Below are positions 41,701 to 56,700 of a stretch of DNA of 64,000 nucleotides, one piece after another. Source of the DNA: Echinostoma caproni (lineage: Eukaryota > Platyhelminthes > Trematoda > Plagiorchiida > Echinostomatidae); NCBI GenBank assembly GCA_900618425.1, contig UZAN01040128.1:8782-72781 (forward strand), in the 5' to 3' direction. The position numbers and the translations under genes are program-made. How positions within the stretch are numbered: position 1 is the stretch's first letter; every line of letters starts with the position of its first letter. The notes beneath the pieces were generated by a model. The model searched no databases. It worked only from the letters and a program-made list of their open reading frames with translations, and was not told the DNA's origin.

Positions 41701-44700
41701 TTGAATGTACTTCTGCTTGTCTATAACGTATGAGGATAATAGTTGACAACATATCGTTTACTCCAGACAGAAATTATTGGTCACATACATGTGTTTGTCG
41801 TCATAATGAAAACGCCTGTTTTTACTATGACTTAGCATGATGCAATCCGAAGTTGGTTATTAGATAGTTTGGAAGAAAGTCATTTTTGCTGTCGGTAACG
41901 GACTACTGATGATTCTCAGCATGACTACTATACCTAGGCTCGGGGTTTGATTGGATAGCCTTTTATCATCCGAGTTATTTTGAATTACCATTATTTTCAG
42001 AGATACTTTTTCGTCCTACTTTGAAAGTTGGGGCTGTGCCACTCCAAGCTCAATATTATAAATGTGTATGCTTTCAACAAGCACTGTTTACTATTGTTTT
42101 GGTTGAATAACGAACCAACCTGTTTTGTCAAGTCACCTTTATTATCCAGCCGGTATCGATGTGAACCGTTAACAATGTAGTTTAGTGCACATGTAGAAAA
42201 GTAACTGTATGGACCAGGTGGAAATCTGTGCAAGTATTAGGAAAGCTCACAACCATACTTCACACATCACGCAGCATCGATTTCCATGGCGAAGTGTAAT
42301 AATTAAATTATCGATGTACTGACATTCGATTGGTTCGCAGTATCCGGTTCTTTTATGAGTAACAGTGTGGCGACACTTTAATTCCTGTACATTTCATGTT
42401 ATCTAGGGGTGAAAATGGAAAGGAGGATTTTATTCAAACCCCTCGAAAAAGTCGACCCCATAAGGTGCTCAAAGTTGGGGCGATTTATTTGGCGCATGAT
42501 GAGAACGTGAAGGCACCACTATGTGAATGATCAACCGTATACATTTGCATTTGTTGGCGCCCAACCTGAAGCTAAGATGTAGTTGTTATAACTCCCGAAT
42601 ATTTTGGGCCGACTTTATGAGACATAAAATCCTTGCACAGATTTATCCTCATAGTTGTTTGGATTACTTTTTCGAATGGACATACAGCTTTAAAAGCAAG
42701 TTTATATCCCTCGAGATTCAGCGCGTTTCGACCTTGAATTATACAAACGAAGTGTTGTTTCACCGATATGGTTACTAAACTGAACGCACATATTGATCCT
42801 ATGCTAATGACGAATGAATGTTTTCAGTAGCCTACCGGTGCATTCCAGTTTTACTTCTCGCATGGGTTCAGTGCATGGAGAATTCGTTTCGACAGTATCG
42901 CTTTCATTGTCTTTTGATGGAAATAACAAGAGATCTTGCAGTATCATAACTCCATAAAGATCTGTGTTATGTGAATAAATTAATTCAGACAGTTAAAGTT
43001 GGAAGCGTAAAGTGGGCACCTGATCGGTGTCTGATGTTAAAATCTGTGAACCATTCATCATGTACGGAAAAGTCGTGTGACTATGATCTAATGTAATTAG
43101 CAATATCTGGTTTTGTATTTTGTGAACAAATATGTGAGATTTATGGTTGCTAAAATGCTTGTCTGAAAACGACTAACAAATGGATCGTTATATATCTTCA
43201 AGGGGTAAAAGCCATTGCATCAAAAAATAAACTGTTCAAGTAGGTGTTCTATCGTCTATTTTGTATAGAATACCAGTGGTTGATATACCATCTCATCCCT
43301 GTAACCATGGTGTAAACTAGCCAGCACTACCTAATAGAGAAAAAGCAGTATCAATACTTTTTTCATTAACGAATTTTAATGGGGTAGGAGAACGAAGGTA
43401 AAAGAGTTTACCTGCAACAGGTTAGTTAACAATAGGAATGGTGTTCACAACAGACATACTCACAAAACACCTTCCCCAGTTGCTCATCGGTAGACTGACT
43501 AGCTTACACCTCTTTTGATAAGGTGCCATAACAAATTGTGTTTGTCTCCATAGTCATCCTTGACAACTAGTTACTCGTCCTTGTTTTGAATAAAATTATC
43601 CAATTATGCAACTCGCTGAGGCATACTACATTACCCAGCTATTAAAAATTCTTCAAAAACTGAGAATTAGTAAAAATTAGGTTTTGGAAAGAAGAATCGA
43701 GTTGTTATCTCATTTACGGTTCAACGCATTTGAGCTAAATGACAAGCAGAGTAAAGAGTTTGAGGGCGAAAACTGCGTTATAAATGTAATCAACCATTAT
43801 GGGACATTTTTCCAAGGATACTGGTATTTTGATTCTGGTGACAGATTCAGTTGTTATCATACAGCTGTCGGCATTAAAATTTCTACCCAGGCATCTGACT
43901 CGATTTGCCCTTGGAGTCGACGTTAACCTGACCAGAACATCTTCCTTACCATTCCCTGTCACGATTTGGTTTATGCTTCCTACCTCTGCTGATAATCATA
44001 TACGGAATCAATGATTCATAATTTTTCAAATGAAAGATAAATCCTTTCTAATCTCCTCAATAATCACATTTGATTAGATCCTCCGCTGCCCTCAACAGAT
44101 TCTCACTTTCTTGTGTTCATCTTTTACTTCCAAGTTAGTTACGGTCATCACTACCAGTTGATATTTTCCCTTCCCCCATTAGCCAGTGCCCAGTACCTAC
44201 AGGCCTAACAGTATTGATAACGTGGTGTGTGATTAAATCCCACACCGCATCCCGTTGTACCAACTGGCGACAAATTGCTCTGACCTCGCAGTTCCATACA
44301 CACCCCAGGCATATTCTTCAAATTTAGAGAGAGTGCCAGCTGGGATGGGTGTGTGGAAGAGCCTGTCCCCAACACTACCTCGTCTATCCATGAACGTCGG
44401 TCCAGCTATCCAGTCAGTCGGTTGAATCAGCCCAAACTTCCACCATTCGCGGCATGGATTCACGCTAATTAAATCAGCCGTTGTGTGTGTGTCTGTGTGT
44501 GTGACTTGTCTACATTCCTTTGTGCTCTAGGTCATGTGAAGCACGTCAATCAAACCATTTTACTGGAGCATATGTGACCCATTGACCTGAGGACTCCACT
44601 CTTCGAACCCACTTGTAACAGGACAAAACGGCAACCTACAGCGGGAACCGACTGACCGTATGTGTGAAGTGGAGGTGGGTTGAGCAAACGAAGGTGGCAC

Positions 44701-47700
44701 AATAGATGTGACGCCAGTAGCGTGTATAGTGAAAGCGAACCCCATGGCAGTGGGATTAACTGATGCAGGTGTGTACATTAGAGTAACTGAAAGGTTACCA
44801 GACAATGGGCTGTTTTAGGGAGTAGATAATGATGGACCTGAATTGTGTACCGGCGATAGCATCACTGGTACGTAATTTCCCAGGGACCTGTCTCAATTCA
44901 TTCAATAAACAACAGAAAGTAGCCAGCTGGGAAGAGCTGACGGAACACCAGCCGAGCATCCACGTTTTTTGACTGGCTATCGATCGCTGTTTCGGAATAA
45001 AATCATGGTAGCCACGGATAAAGATATGAAGAGATTAATTGCTGATATAAGTTCCTTGACAAACAGAAACGTCACTTCAATAACCAAGACTTTCTAACAC
45101 CAAAGTAGTACTTGTTTGGTGTGCTTCCACCGTCGCACCCTGAAAGTTCCATTGCTTTCTGGTTTAGATTGCTTGTGTTTTCAATTGATTAGCAACTGGG
45201 GCAGACTGCGGCGCCACAAAAAGTCCCTAATTTGTGTCGTTCACAGAAAGTGCAATATTCGGCATTATTATTTCTGGTTAGGTAGGTCGTTCATCTAGGT
45301 TCAATTATATATTATTTATAGGCGTAATTTGTACGGTTGGGTCTAGTTTACCGTTTGATTTTTCAAATAAACTACTATCTGGAAGGATCTTGAGACCAAT
45401 GGTATATTTCATTCGAAATGACCTAGTTACAAGAACCTTGCGATGACGTCCACATTTAAATCATGATTTACCATAGTGCTACAATGTTACCGGAAATTTA
45501 CACATACATGAATGTTTCATCAGACAAACTTGTTAGAGAAGGAAATAGTCATGGTTTCGAAAAACAGACAGGTAAGCGATGATTGGAATTTTATAATATA
45601 TTCGACTGGAAAATCGGTCGATCTTACTCATCTTAAGCCGTTTACTCTTCATATTTTTTGCAAAACCTCTGAAAAGTTCAAGTGAAGCAGCTTTGCTTAA
45701 CTGCGGACTATTTTCGTGGGGAAATTCTACTAGAGTATAATCCCGCAGTTCATTTCCTCAGGTTACATCCTAATGACTCCCCAGGGAAAATACACATCAA
45801 ATCCCATGTAGTTCTCCTACTGGAAAAAAGACGTTGGGCTGTCAGCTTTTTGTGACTGTAAACAGTAGGATGATTGAGTTCAAAAATTCACAATGGAAGA
45901 TAAACTTGACGCAAAAGCGTTGTAAATTGGCCATTAGATTTATTTTTTATCTGAAAAGATTGGTAAACATTACGTAGCCCATAGTGGTTGTAAACTTTAC
46001 ATTGGGTGGAGATAGAGGTACCAATAATAGGTGAAACTAAATGAAGGAATAGGAAATCAAGGAAAGGGATTATTCGCAGACTTCTGGGAGTCGGTGAATT
46101 CAGTCAGTCGTTAGTTGTATAGATAATTTACCAAAGATATGAACAAAGCACTTTCATTGATGTAGGAAGATAAATCGTTTCACCTTATTCCAGTTTTGTT
46201 AAGACAGAATAATAATTCCGGGGTTTGTATGCAAATAAAAAGAAAACAAATTTAAGCTTATGAAATTATTCTGCTGTCAATTGCGAATCTTCGTCCTGAA
46301 AAACTTATAAAATAACAGAATTATTTTATGTATGGAAATAGAATACTATCATTGGAACCCATGGTAATAAGTGCTTTGGTTATGAAGTTAAATTATTCTA
46401 AAACAGCTAGTTTTATCAGTGATTATGTTGGCAATGGAGTCGTGAGCAAGCAGAAAGAAGAGATCATCATGTTCAGTGAAGTTAAATTCCCTGGCCTTAT
46501 TGTTGCACAAGAAGCTAGTGAGTAAAATTTGACACTTAACTGAGTTAAATCGAATGATACCTTGAAGGAATTGGGTATGCCCTAGATGACAGTTGAACAG
46601 ATTTAGGCGCTTATACATATATACCGTTTGACAAAACGTACTAGTCTGGATCGAAAAGTTACACTAACTATTATCACTCAGTATTCGTCTGACAGTTTTC
46701 AATATATATAAAAATTATAATTATTATATTATTATTATCATATATATATACATATATATATGATATAGAGTTGATTGCATCAATGGAGAACTTTACAAAT
46801 AATACCTTATGTTCAGCGATTACGCGAATTTTATCATGTGCTCACCAGCATCATTTAGTCCATCAATGTTGACCATGAGAATAAGCCTATTTGGCTATTG
46901 ATATGAATTATGTGAGCGATAGTCAAGCAAGTGTAGATCCACGGTTTGGACTATTAGCGAGCCGAGTGTGATCTGTGCAAGTACATCACACTAGGGAATA
47001 CAACCACGTGTAAATTATTGTCAATGAAGATCAAGTGAAACATTCCACCACTAAAATTGACTTATTATATATAAATTTTGTTTAGCAATGCAATCGGCAA
47101 CTAAACAAATTCTTTCGCAAATGTGATTGACTAAGAGAAGTTCACTTAATAACACAATGTTTGTAGTACCAAACCTACTGTGAGAATATGCAAATATTGC
47201 CTATAAATTAGTGATAGTGTCATTGTTGATGACGATGATATTTAGATAAGCCAGGAGCAAGGCAATGAAGATCACTCGAAGCTGATCACTCAGTTAGACC
47301 TACGTCCGGGCTATGAAGTTTTTTCTCGTTCATGCCCATCTTCGTGCGTCCTCCTAGACAATTGCGCCTTACTAATGTCCCTGGGACGTGATCCGTTAAA
47401 AAAATGCCAACAAATCAAACGATTACGTACCGGGCAGTCTAAGATGAACAAAATCAGGGGAATATTCCCATCGGATAGAACTGAAAATATACTTCAATTC
47501 CCATTCATGATAACTGCCTGTCACTTGGTTTGCCTACACACAGCATCCAGACGTAGTTTAGATTGATTGCGAATGTAAAAGTAGGGACGAGGGATTGAGC
47601 CATAGGGGAAGCGTCTCGGTTCAAATGGACAAGAGAAAGATTGTTCTGATCTTTACTTTTTCCTAACAAATTCATATCCTATATAAACTAGACGATAGAA

Positions 47701-50700
47701 TGCGTTATACGAGGTCTGAACAAAACCGTTCTGGATGAACAGAAAGTTTTATTTGTTACACAAAAATAAGAATCACATTTTCTCGAAGTATTCTCCTCCA
47801 GCGTTCATGTGCAGTTCCATGCGCTCTTCACTTTTGGTGAAACAGCTGCAACATACCGAAGCGGGCAACCCTTCGACCGCTGTGGTGGCCTCCCTAGGTC
47901 TACCACAACGTGTCCCACAATCCAGGAACAGCCTGCCACGCTAGAATTGTGCAAACCATTCAAACACAGTACTTCTTAAAGGCGCATCAAAGGCAGCTCG
48001 CAAATTACGACCATTCTGCTTTTTCTTTAAACCACACTTGTAGTCCTAGAAAATCATCGCACTACAGTGACATTGACTGAGTTCCCTCAATACAATCCGC
48101 GTATAGCGACCCTTATGATTAGGGAGCGGCGCTCGGTTGCTGATATTTGGTTCTGTGAGTTGCAATCACTGAACAATACTCACGATAGATTGCAGTTCAC
48201 GCTTTCCTTGCCCGGTCATGCGCACTTCGTACGTGCACTGCGAATCGAGAAACGTTTTGAGCAGCCATTGTATCTATTGGCAATTCCATTTGAATGCTCT
48301 CAGTTACGTAATTGCTCGCTTCCAATGCTAAAATATTACTGACCACAATGAATCCTTTTTCTATTCTTAAACTGTATCTGTATCTGAAAAGAAAACCTAA
48401 TAAAATAAAATTTAAAAGCTGCTCGGTCTATACCAGACGCTTTGGTTACGAGAATGACTGAATTGGGGTGATGAGACAACCTGTGACAAGTGAAGGTTTC
48501 ATGGTAATTGTTTCTGAACAGGGTGCAAGTATTAAACGAGTTTGACTGTAATGAATGGAGAATCAGTTTAATAGAATTTAGGAAGATGCAACACTGCCTA
48601 ACTAACTTGTGACTAACTGTCACGATTTATTTAGATAAGATACAGTTCGCATTTTTGTGGTAGTCGACAGATCCATTGTCGCTCAACTCAATATAACTCT
48701 TATCTTAGTGTGTGCACTCAACATCTCATTGTTTAATTTGCCCATTCTCACGATTGAACGGTAGGTTTCCTCACTGCTCGTCATATTGAAAAGTATAACA
48801 AAATGGGTACGTTTCACCTGGCAAAGTATGTAGCGTATGGATGCAAAAAGGAACAATGTATAATGTCTTTCCAGAGGAAAACAGGAAAATATCCCCTTAA
48901 ATATCATATTGTCCAATCCAGAACAGAATGCTTGGACCCAGAATGCGAATGTCAATGATGATCATACTGAATGCCATCATTACAGAAGGAAAGTTCACAT
49001 TTCGCTTGTACGGTGTGGTTTTCTCTGCATAAACATCTGATACCTTGTTCAGTTTGTCAGTTATCGTTTCATTATGGGCACGAAAATGCAAAAGGCTTAT
49101 TTTCATGTTTTGAGAGGGAAATGCAAGGTGATGGGACGAGTGGCTAGAACTCTGCGGTGGGAGACTTTTACAGAGGCTCTCATTAATTTGTCGAAACGTG
49201 TTCTGCATTTGGCTGTCGAGTTTGTTCCAGATAGTTCCAATATTTTCTCTCTTTTTTTCTCATGGTTATTTTCACTCTCGCTTTATTTTTATTAAAAAGA
49301 AAAAAATCAACGATTCGGAGTACATAGAGCATTTGACAATATTTCATCGAAACAGATATGAGCAACATGTTAAGTCCTATTGTCATTGTTTCTTCATTGT
49401 GCCACTTTACTTGTTCAACTACTATCATTCACAGTCGTTGCGAAAGATTCATTTCGGTTTTACCATCGGCTGACATTTCTTTTCAAAATTATGTAGAAAT
49501 TACTTGTTTCAAACATCCAAGCATGGAGTAAGAAAAGTAGTAATTAAAATAAATTACTATCCAACTGATCACTTCATTCTGTGGATCGAAGAATTATCAA
49601 CATTTGGTTTGGATTGAATCCGGTAAGCGCGTGAGATTCTTCCTTTCTGAGTAATTTAATGCCAAATCTGTTTGTCTACTATGTCCCCTAGAAGGGGTAG
49701 ATCCTCATTCTAGGGGAATCGAGGTTTGAGAAATATCCTGATGCATGATGCAAGTTTTAGCAATAAAAAGTGCTAATGAAAGACACACTTAATGATCTTG
49801 TCCTCACAAAGAAGAACGAGTTCGATCTTTACTTGATTACCATTCTAGTCAGATACTGAGTCCCTTTCCAATTGACAAATATCATAACGTGAGATATCTG
49901 TGTGGCATGAGAGGATAAAATGTAGCACTTTCCTGTTATCGGTTATTCGTAGACATTTTTACTTTTCAATAGAAATCCGACAGAAACAGATAAGTATTAC
50001 TGTTTTTATTCATACATTTACTATTTTTTGATGTTAGAAGTTTTAAGGCACATAATTATTTGAAAATGACCCTTTTATAATACACGGTTGTTCCTAAATC
50101 TGGGAATAATTAGGGGCCCTGCTCCAGCCCGTTGAGTGGATTGACGAAGGCAAAAGATGAATGGGGGGGGGTTGTGCAGGGAATTCAATTACGTTGATTC
50201 CATTACATTTGGTTCTTTTTTCACAGCATTTTGTTACCAGTGTGCGGGAAAATTGAATAAACTCCCTCGGGGCATCCACAACCTAGCATTCATAGAATAG
50301 ATCTTCACTGTGATCTGCTTGAATAATCACTACTTTGAATTCCCCGGGCAGTAAACAAACGAATTGCTGGGTGGTGAAGGAAGACAGTTAACAAAAACGG
50401 CTGCAAAATCGCTCTCTCTTTGCTGAACGTCGGACCCCGTATTGTGGATGGGTGAGCCGTCATCTTAAATCTGCCAACACACTCTCCCTCATCTTCGGTT
50501 CCTACTCAGTTCTCTTCTATTCATCTCATGTTATAGTGTTAGGGTCTGAAACAGACAGTATTCAGCATGAGAAGCAGCGCTGAGTCACAATCACAATTTC
50601 GATTAGTGTTTGTATACGAGTATTAAAACAATGATTAAATCAGACCCAACGCGGACTGCACTGTTGTCCAAAAGGGAAGTCGCGTGACAGTATTACCACG

Positions 50701-53700
50701 ACCCCCACCGTCACCACTAGAATCACCACCCCCCACCACCATCAGCACCAGCACCACTGACAACAACGAAGCCATCAGAAACTAAGAAGAACGTTAGAAT
50801 GCACGGGACCAGTTTAATTACGGTGATTAAAGATACCGCGGGGCAATTTATTCGTGATACCTCGTGGTCGGGTGATGGGTATGCTTGTTTGTTTGTTGGT
50901 TTCAGAAAACGCACGTGTTCAAAGGGGGTTCTTTGTTGCCGAAATGCGTTCGCGTTAATTTGACTAAATCCACATGAAAAGAACCACATAGAGCCTGGGT
51001 GATGAGTGGATGACTAGATTTTGTATCATCTGCCCCCGTGAATATTTGTTCGCGTGTATGAGTGGTGAGAACAAGCACAATATAGGCTTTTAAAATCCAG
51101 ACACTTTAATTTAGCTTCTCCGATTTTGCCAGTCTCTATCCTCAAAGATGGATAAGAAGGAATTGGGGATCTTGAACACTCTTCAAAGCCGAGACGCACA
51201 GTGACGGTGAATAAAACTTGATACATTCATCGATGACGGTCAGTCATGTGGAGCCGTACTGGCTTGATCACAGTCATGAGGGTGGTTGTCTTTAGGCAAT
51301 AGGCACCAGCCTAAATGGGAATATACCCATTGTTGTCTCTCATCAACCAAGCAGATATGCAACCCCTTTACAAAGTATATTAAAGGGTTAAAAGCTTACT
51401 GCGCTTAATATTTTTAAGTACTATTTTATGGGTTGGAAAGCCCGTTTTCCACTGGTTTATCTTAACAACTTTCCGTATATCAATGCTATTAGACCCATTT
51501 TCGTTCAATACCTTATTCTGCTGCGCTCAGACCTTCGTAAGATGCAATCCAACCAAAAATGTAAACATTTTCAACGAAATCTTCTTTCATTCAGATTCGC
51601 CTGTTCGCCGAGCTTGGCAATTTGTTTGCAAACGTTTCATCACCAGCCGAGGTGACATCATCAGNNNNNNNNNAGCTCGGCGAACAGGCGAAATGGAATT
51701 CAGTTCACCCGAGCTACGAGAACGGATTTTCAACATTTCTTCAACATCTTCTTTCATCCCTTATTACCTAGAGTTTATTTTATGGCGAAGCAAACTAGAT
51801 GATCGATAAATACCAAAAGTTTTCATTTTGTTTCCAGCGATGATTTGCTTTTATTTTGATCCCCAATGAGTGAAATTCTGACATTTGATTTTCTCTAATC
51901 ATCTTGGTATTTTACTAATAATCTGAAATGTATGCGTAATTAGTCCTATAAGTGTTTTTCTGAAAGAATGCCCTTCATTGCATGTAAATAGTTTTCTTTC
52001 AATAATTGAAAGAATGAGGTTAGCTTTTTGATGCTTCAATGTGCATTGCAATTTTACGGCTAAATTTCATTTGGTTAAGGACAGAACTCACATTTGTGTG
52101 GTGCAGCCTAACTTTTACCCGGAGTAGAAAATCAGCTAATCACATCAATAAAATAATAAAAATACGCTAATATATGTATTTTGAGAAAACGCTTTTCCAT
52201 ACGACATTGCTAACTTCCAGGAGCACCATTCACCGGATGAATTCGTTGAAACCAATTACGTCACCTTATCATATTAGGCATGCAGATAAAAGATAGCTGT
52301 CAATCTTTACCAAAGTGTAGCAGAACAGCTTTGACAAAATTGGAATTTACAAATTTACCAAAAGAATTGGAGATCGTTGCGATTATTAAAGTGAATAATT
52401 ATTCAAAGCTGTCATATCTCGTTTACGCATATTTTGTCTAATCCCTTATTTTGAAAACCGACGCAGTTTAAATAATTTTCCTCGTTCGACTTAGGATGCA
52501 CTTTAGGCAAAAACTCGATCACATGATCAATTAACGTAATGAGACTTCATGTATTTTTTGCGATAATTAAAGGTTTGCCGAAGACACCCATTCCACTGCT
52601 TGCACAATCGACCGCAAGCATCTAATTGTTTTTCATCTTTTTATTTTACTTCCTTTTACCGAAGAATAAATAGCACACCACAGAATCAACATGAATGTAA
52701 GCCTAATTGAAGCTTTACACTCATCAATTAGACCACAATCACATTTATAATGACAATGCATAGTTGATCAAAACTAGCCGGAGAACTTCGGTACATGACA
52801 TACCGGAATAGTCACTTGGTTCTTGTCACTTTCTCACCAAGAGGTATCATAAAACAGAATAAGACAGCAAGATATATGGTTCGGGACGCGCTTTAAGTTT
52901 AGAACTCAGCGAAACCACCACAAACAACTAAATCGATGCGAAATTTCCAATTTATATTTGCATTCGTGAGATAGGAAAATTTGTTTTGTAAGGCATGCAT
53001 GACCTATCCATAACAAGTAAACTTCGTCCAAACACACTGTTCGCAACGGACTTGGGCTGATTTCTCTATAAGACTCGAAACACAAATTTGTGCTCCATTT
53101 CAATTGTGCAACTAGTGCTCATTATAACGTGGTCTCTTTGTGCTGGTCATATCAAGGCTCTCTTTCAAATGTTTAGACAGTCCCACAGAAAACAAAGTGG
53201 CAGCCTCCGTGTTCAAAATCCTCTCTGTGCACTCAAAAGCAATTTGTGCAAGCACTCAGTCCTCTTTAGTCGGAGTACTGACAAGTGACGCTTCCTGAAA
53301 CAGAAACACACCTACAAGTGGTAGCTGAGTCTTAAAGAATTTGGGTCTCCGACATTCGAATTGAGGACTAATTTAGATGCACCATGTTGACTATTTCAAT
53401 GCACTTTCCTTTTCCTGAGAAAACACCCTAAGTAATCAGTCATATTTGTAAATATTGTGTCGTAATGACATTATGAAGATGCTGGTTTGCAAATTTGTGT
53501 TCTTATCATATGTTCCGTATGAAAATCTTGAATATGTCGAGGTAACTTGTATCCAGAAGCAAAATCCTGTTGAAAATGCAAGATTTCGCATAGTTTTCCG
53601 AAAAATGAAAATAAATGTTCTGCAACATGGTAATATTAGGTTATGTTTGAACACCTTCCGTAGTCACCAGCTCTGCTTTTCCCTGAAATGAAAACTCATC

Positions 53701-56700
53701 TTCAAATTGTAAACAACCCGACTCCCAATTCGCTTAAACAGCGGAATTTCGGTTCTTTATGGCAGTGGTACCAATGGTAGGACCAACCATATGGGTCGTC
53801 CAAATTCAATCTTTTTTATCACTAGAAACTGCAGTGTTTCGTTGTTCAGTCAGTTCTGATCTTCTGGGGCACTTAAACATGTCACGTATTCTTAATCCTA
53901 GGTTTTAAATAGCTTTCTGAACTGAATTTTTGGTGTGCATTGTGATATTTGTTGTACTCCCCTAATTGAGGTTTACACGTTTTGTAGAAGCATTGAGTCT
54001 TGTTGAATTGCTTCAGTAATTCAACATTAATCGTTTTTCATATCATCGGATATCTTCTTTTTTGTTCAAAGCCTTTATTTCAGATTATCATTAGGAGAAG
54101 CATATTGGTGGTTACTGCTCAGTCTCCTTACTATATCTGTCCACTAACTCACTTACCAGGAGACAATACCCGGTTGACGGCTTCTCATGTATCGTAATCG
54201 ACTATTTGACTATGCTTATAAAGTTTTGGATCTTATTACCCTAAATTTTATGCCGCAGATGCACGTGATTTACTTGACCTATTGAAAGTTAGAATAACAT
54301 TGGCGCTTGATCCAACAAACAGTCGCATCTGCTCCTTGGAATATTTGCTACCGCTTTTATACAATAATGAGCTAGATTTATTATGATGTATTTAGCATGC
54401 CTACTAGTCAATGAAAACGAACTTGTTCACATTCTTCAACATTCACTTGTCCTGCCTTTCATTAGTTTGCAAAATATGAGCGGTAAACCTGATAACGTGA
54501 CGGAGTGATCAACAAAACCGTTGAGGGGAGGGTATAATTTCCCTATGGAAAGAAATCCCAACCAAGCTCATAGGTACTGCATATTTCCTGAAAGGATACA
54601 TACTTTTTATTCTTTATGAGATATTTTGAGGACCTCACTGCTGAACTAGTTAGCTGGGTTTAGTCGAGATTCATCGGAGTTCAGAGAATACCCTATTTTC
54701 CCTTCAACAGAGCGATTCCAAACCCTTCATAATCAGATGGCAGGAATTAAAAATGCAGCAATACAGACGTAAGAGCATAAATGGAATTCTCGCCATATCT
54801 CTATGGTACACTGATTTTCGGAAACAAATCATATCTTGGAATCACTTGTTATCATTCCCATCCGCACATGAATTCATTTGTCTAATTAACTTTCTAATTA
54901 ACTTGTCAAATGAAAATCGATTCACTAAAACGCGAAGGCTTCTTATAAATTTATCACCTTTTTTGTTTGTCACTGTCTTTCCATGTTAGACATTTTTATT
55001 CATCAGATCAATATTCACTCAACAAGTTAGTGATCTTTAATCATTCGCACTTATGACTGTAAGTTGTTCATTCATATTTTGTTGATGTCAAGTCAAGGAG
55101 AATTGTTGTACTGTCTAATGGGATGCGTACGCTGTGCAAAGCGCTTTTATACCTGCTTTACTCCTTCAGTACATGCACTGTCATTTGTCTGATACTGCCA
55201 GGCTGATTTATAATTCATTCACAAATCTGTCTACAGATGCACAAACACCAGACATTTTAACTCATTTTCCCAACACATAATATACTGCCCAAGCATTATC
55301 ACCTGACATTTTTTTCCGATTGGTTGTCAGAGCGACATGTTAAATCCGTTTGCATTCGGATGTCTATGAGCACTTATTCTTCTCGTGAACACTAGCAGCT
55401 GAATGATTGAAAAGAAGGGAGGAACGGAAAAAGTTGGCCTACGCAAGACCGAGTGTCCGAGATTGATTGCCAGCCATGAACAGGTCCGAAATAGACTGAC
55501 CTGACCGGTGAAATGATTGTCGTTCGGATGTTCAATCAACGGGCTTTTCAGGCAAAGTAGAAAAGGAATTTCGTCTCTTCGTTCAATATAGAAGACTAGT
55601 TAGGGCTGTATGCTTCGAATAGCCGAGCAGTGAAATCATTTTTTATTTTTTGGTTTATATATAATCATATATAATCAAAGGTGGTAGAGTGCTAAGTTCC
55701 GTAATTCCTGTCTATATAACCGTAAAAATGGTCCGAGACTTTCAGTTGTTAAGATCGGTTTGGAATATAATGCTTCTCCGGCTGGCTGATCTGTGCATTT
55801 TCAATCTATTGGAAACTAGTTTGTCGTGAGACCGTTTTTAATCGCCACGGGGGACTTGAATTGACGTGAATGCACCAGTTAATAGTCAAGACCGCCTGTC
55901 GTGCACCAATCAAGCCACATGATGTGTGATTTGTGACTCTGTGACGTGTGCTTTCTTTGTTTGCTTGATAACTAACCTCTGGTCGATGATCGGGCATTCA
56001 AATATTGGATCAGCACCGCAGGAAACCCTCCTGTATTTGGTGTAAGTCATCCTGGAGCAATCGAGATGAATTGAAGTATAGAATGCGTTAGATTACAGGA
56101 AATAAAATCATTGGCAGTTTACTCAACCAGTGAATTAGAGTCAATAAACCATCATAATATACTGCGAGAAGTTATTCTAAACTTCCCAACAGATTATCAA
56201 TATGACATGTGACAATGCACGTTTTTGTGGCAATAGCTGCATTCTGAGGTTTCAATATTTTTTCCGCTCTGTCTTTCGTTCAAAATGTAGTTAAGAACGC
56301 AAAAAATGAAATAATTATGTTATGTGATATATTCGAATAAGCTATTTTTGATGCGAAAATGCTGGAATGCGTTTGTGTTTGCGTTCCGCGCAGATTTTAA
56401 CGATTTTATTGCTAATATGTTTTTCCTCAAACCCCATCGTACAGAGTCATTTGGGTGACGAATTGTGGCCAGAGCTTGAGTCGAACAACTTACTTGCACC
56501 AGTGTTTTCTATCGGCAATGTTGGACATCCGGATTTCTGATATGAGTGTTCGGACGACAGATGTGTGTTGATTTGTTTCTCTAGCCGAGCAGTGAGAATA
56601 ACCAGGGTGTTGCCTTTCAACTGACTGTCACATTTCACTTCCATGTAAGTGTCTGCACAGATGGCCTCGAATGAGGCAGAATTCGGATCTGTCAGTTAGA

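Larger units (their letters stand above)
27164..56493 (-). other. Intron 2 (29.3 kb), splitting the lectin domain
   Basis: Bounded by A|GTAAGT and tttccttag. It holds a mariner remnant, simple repeats, SINE-like pieces, a 701-N gap and a 9-N gap. Scattered open frames of 60-100 codons on both strands look like chance. One CUB-like and one 195-codon frame are listed separately. No complete nested gene was recognised. Confidence 0.75.

Noticed and set aside
44233..44463. Trp-rich minus-strand frame following the CUB-like segment
   Set aside because: The only plausible acceptor gives a phase that does not match the preceding segment, and no domain is recognisable.
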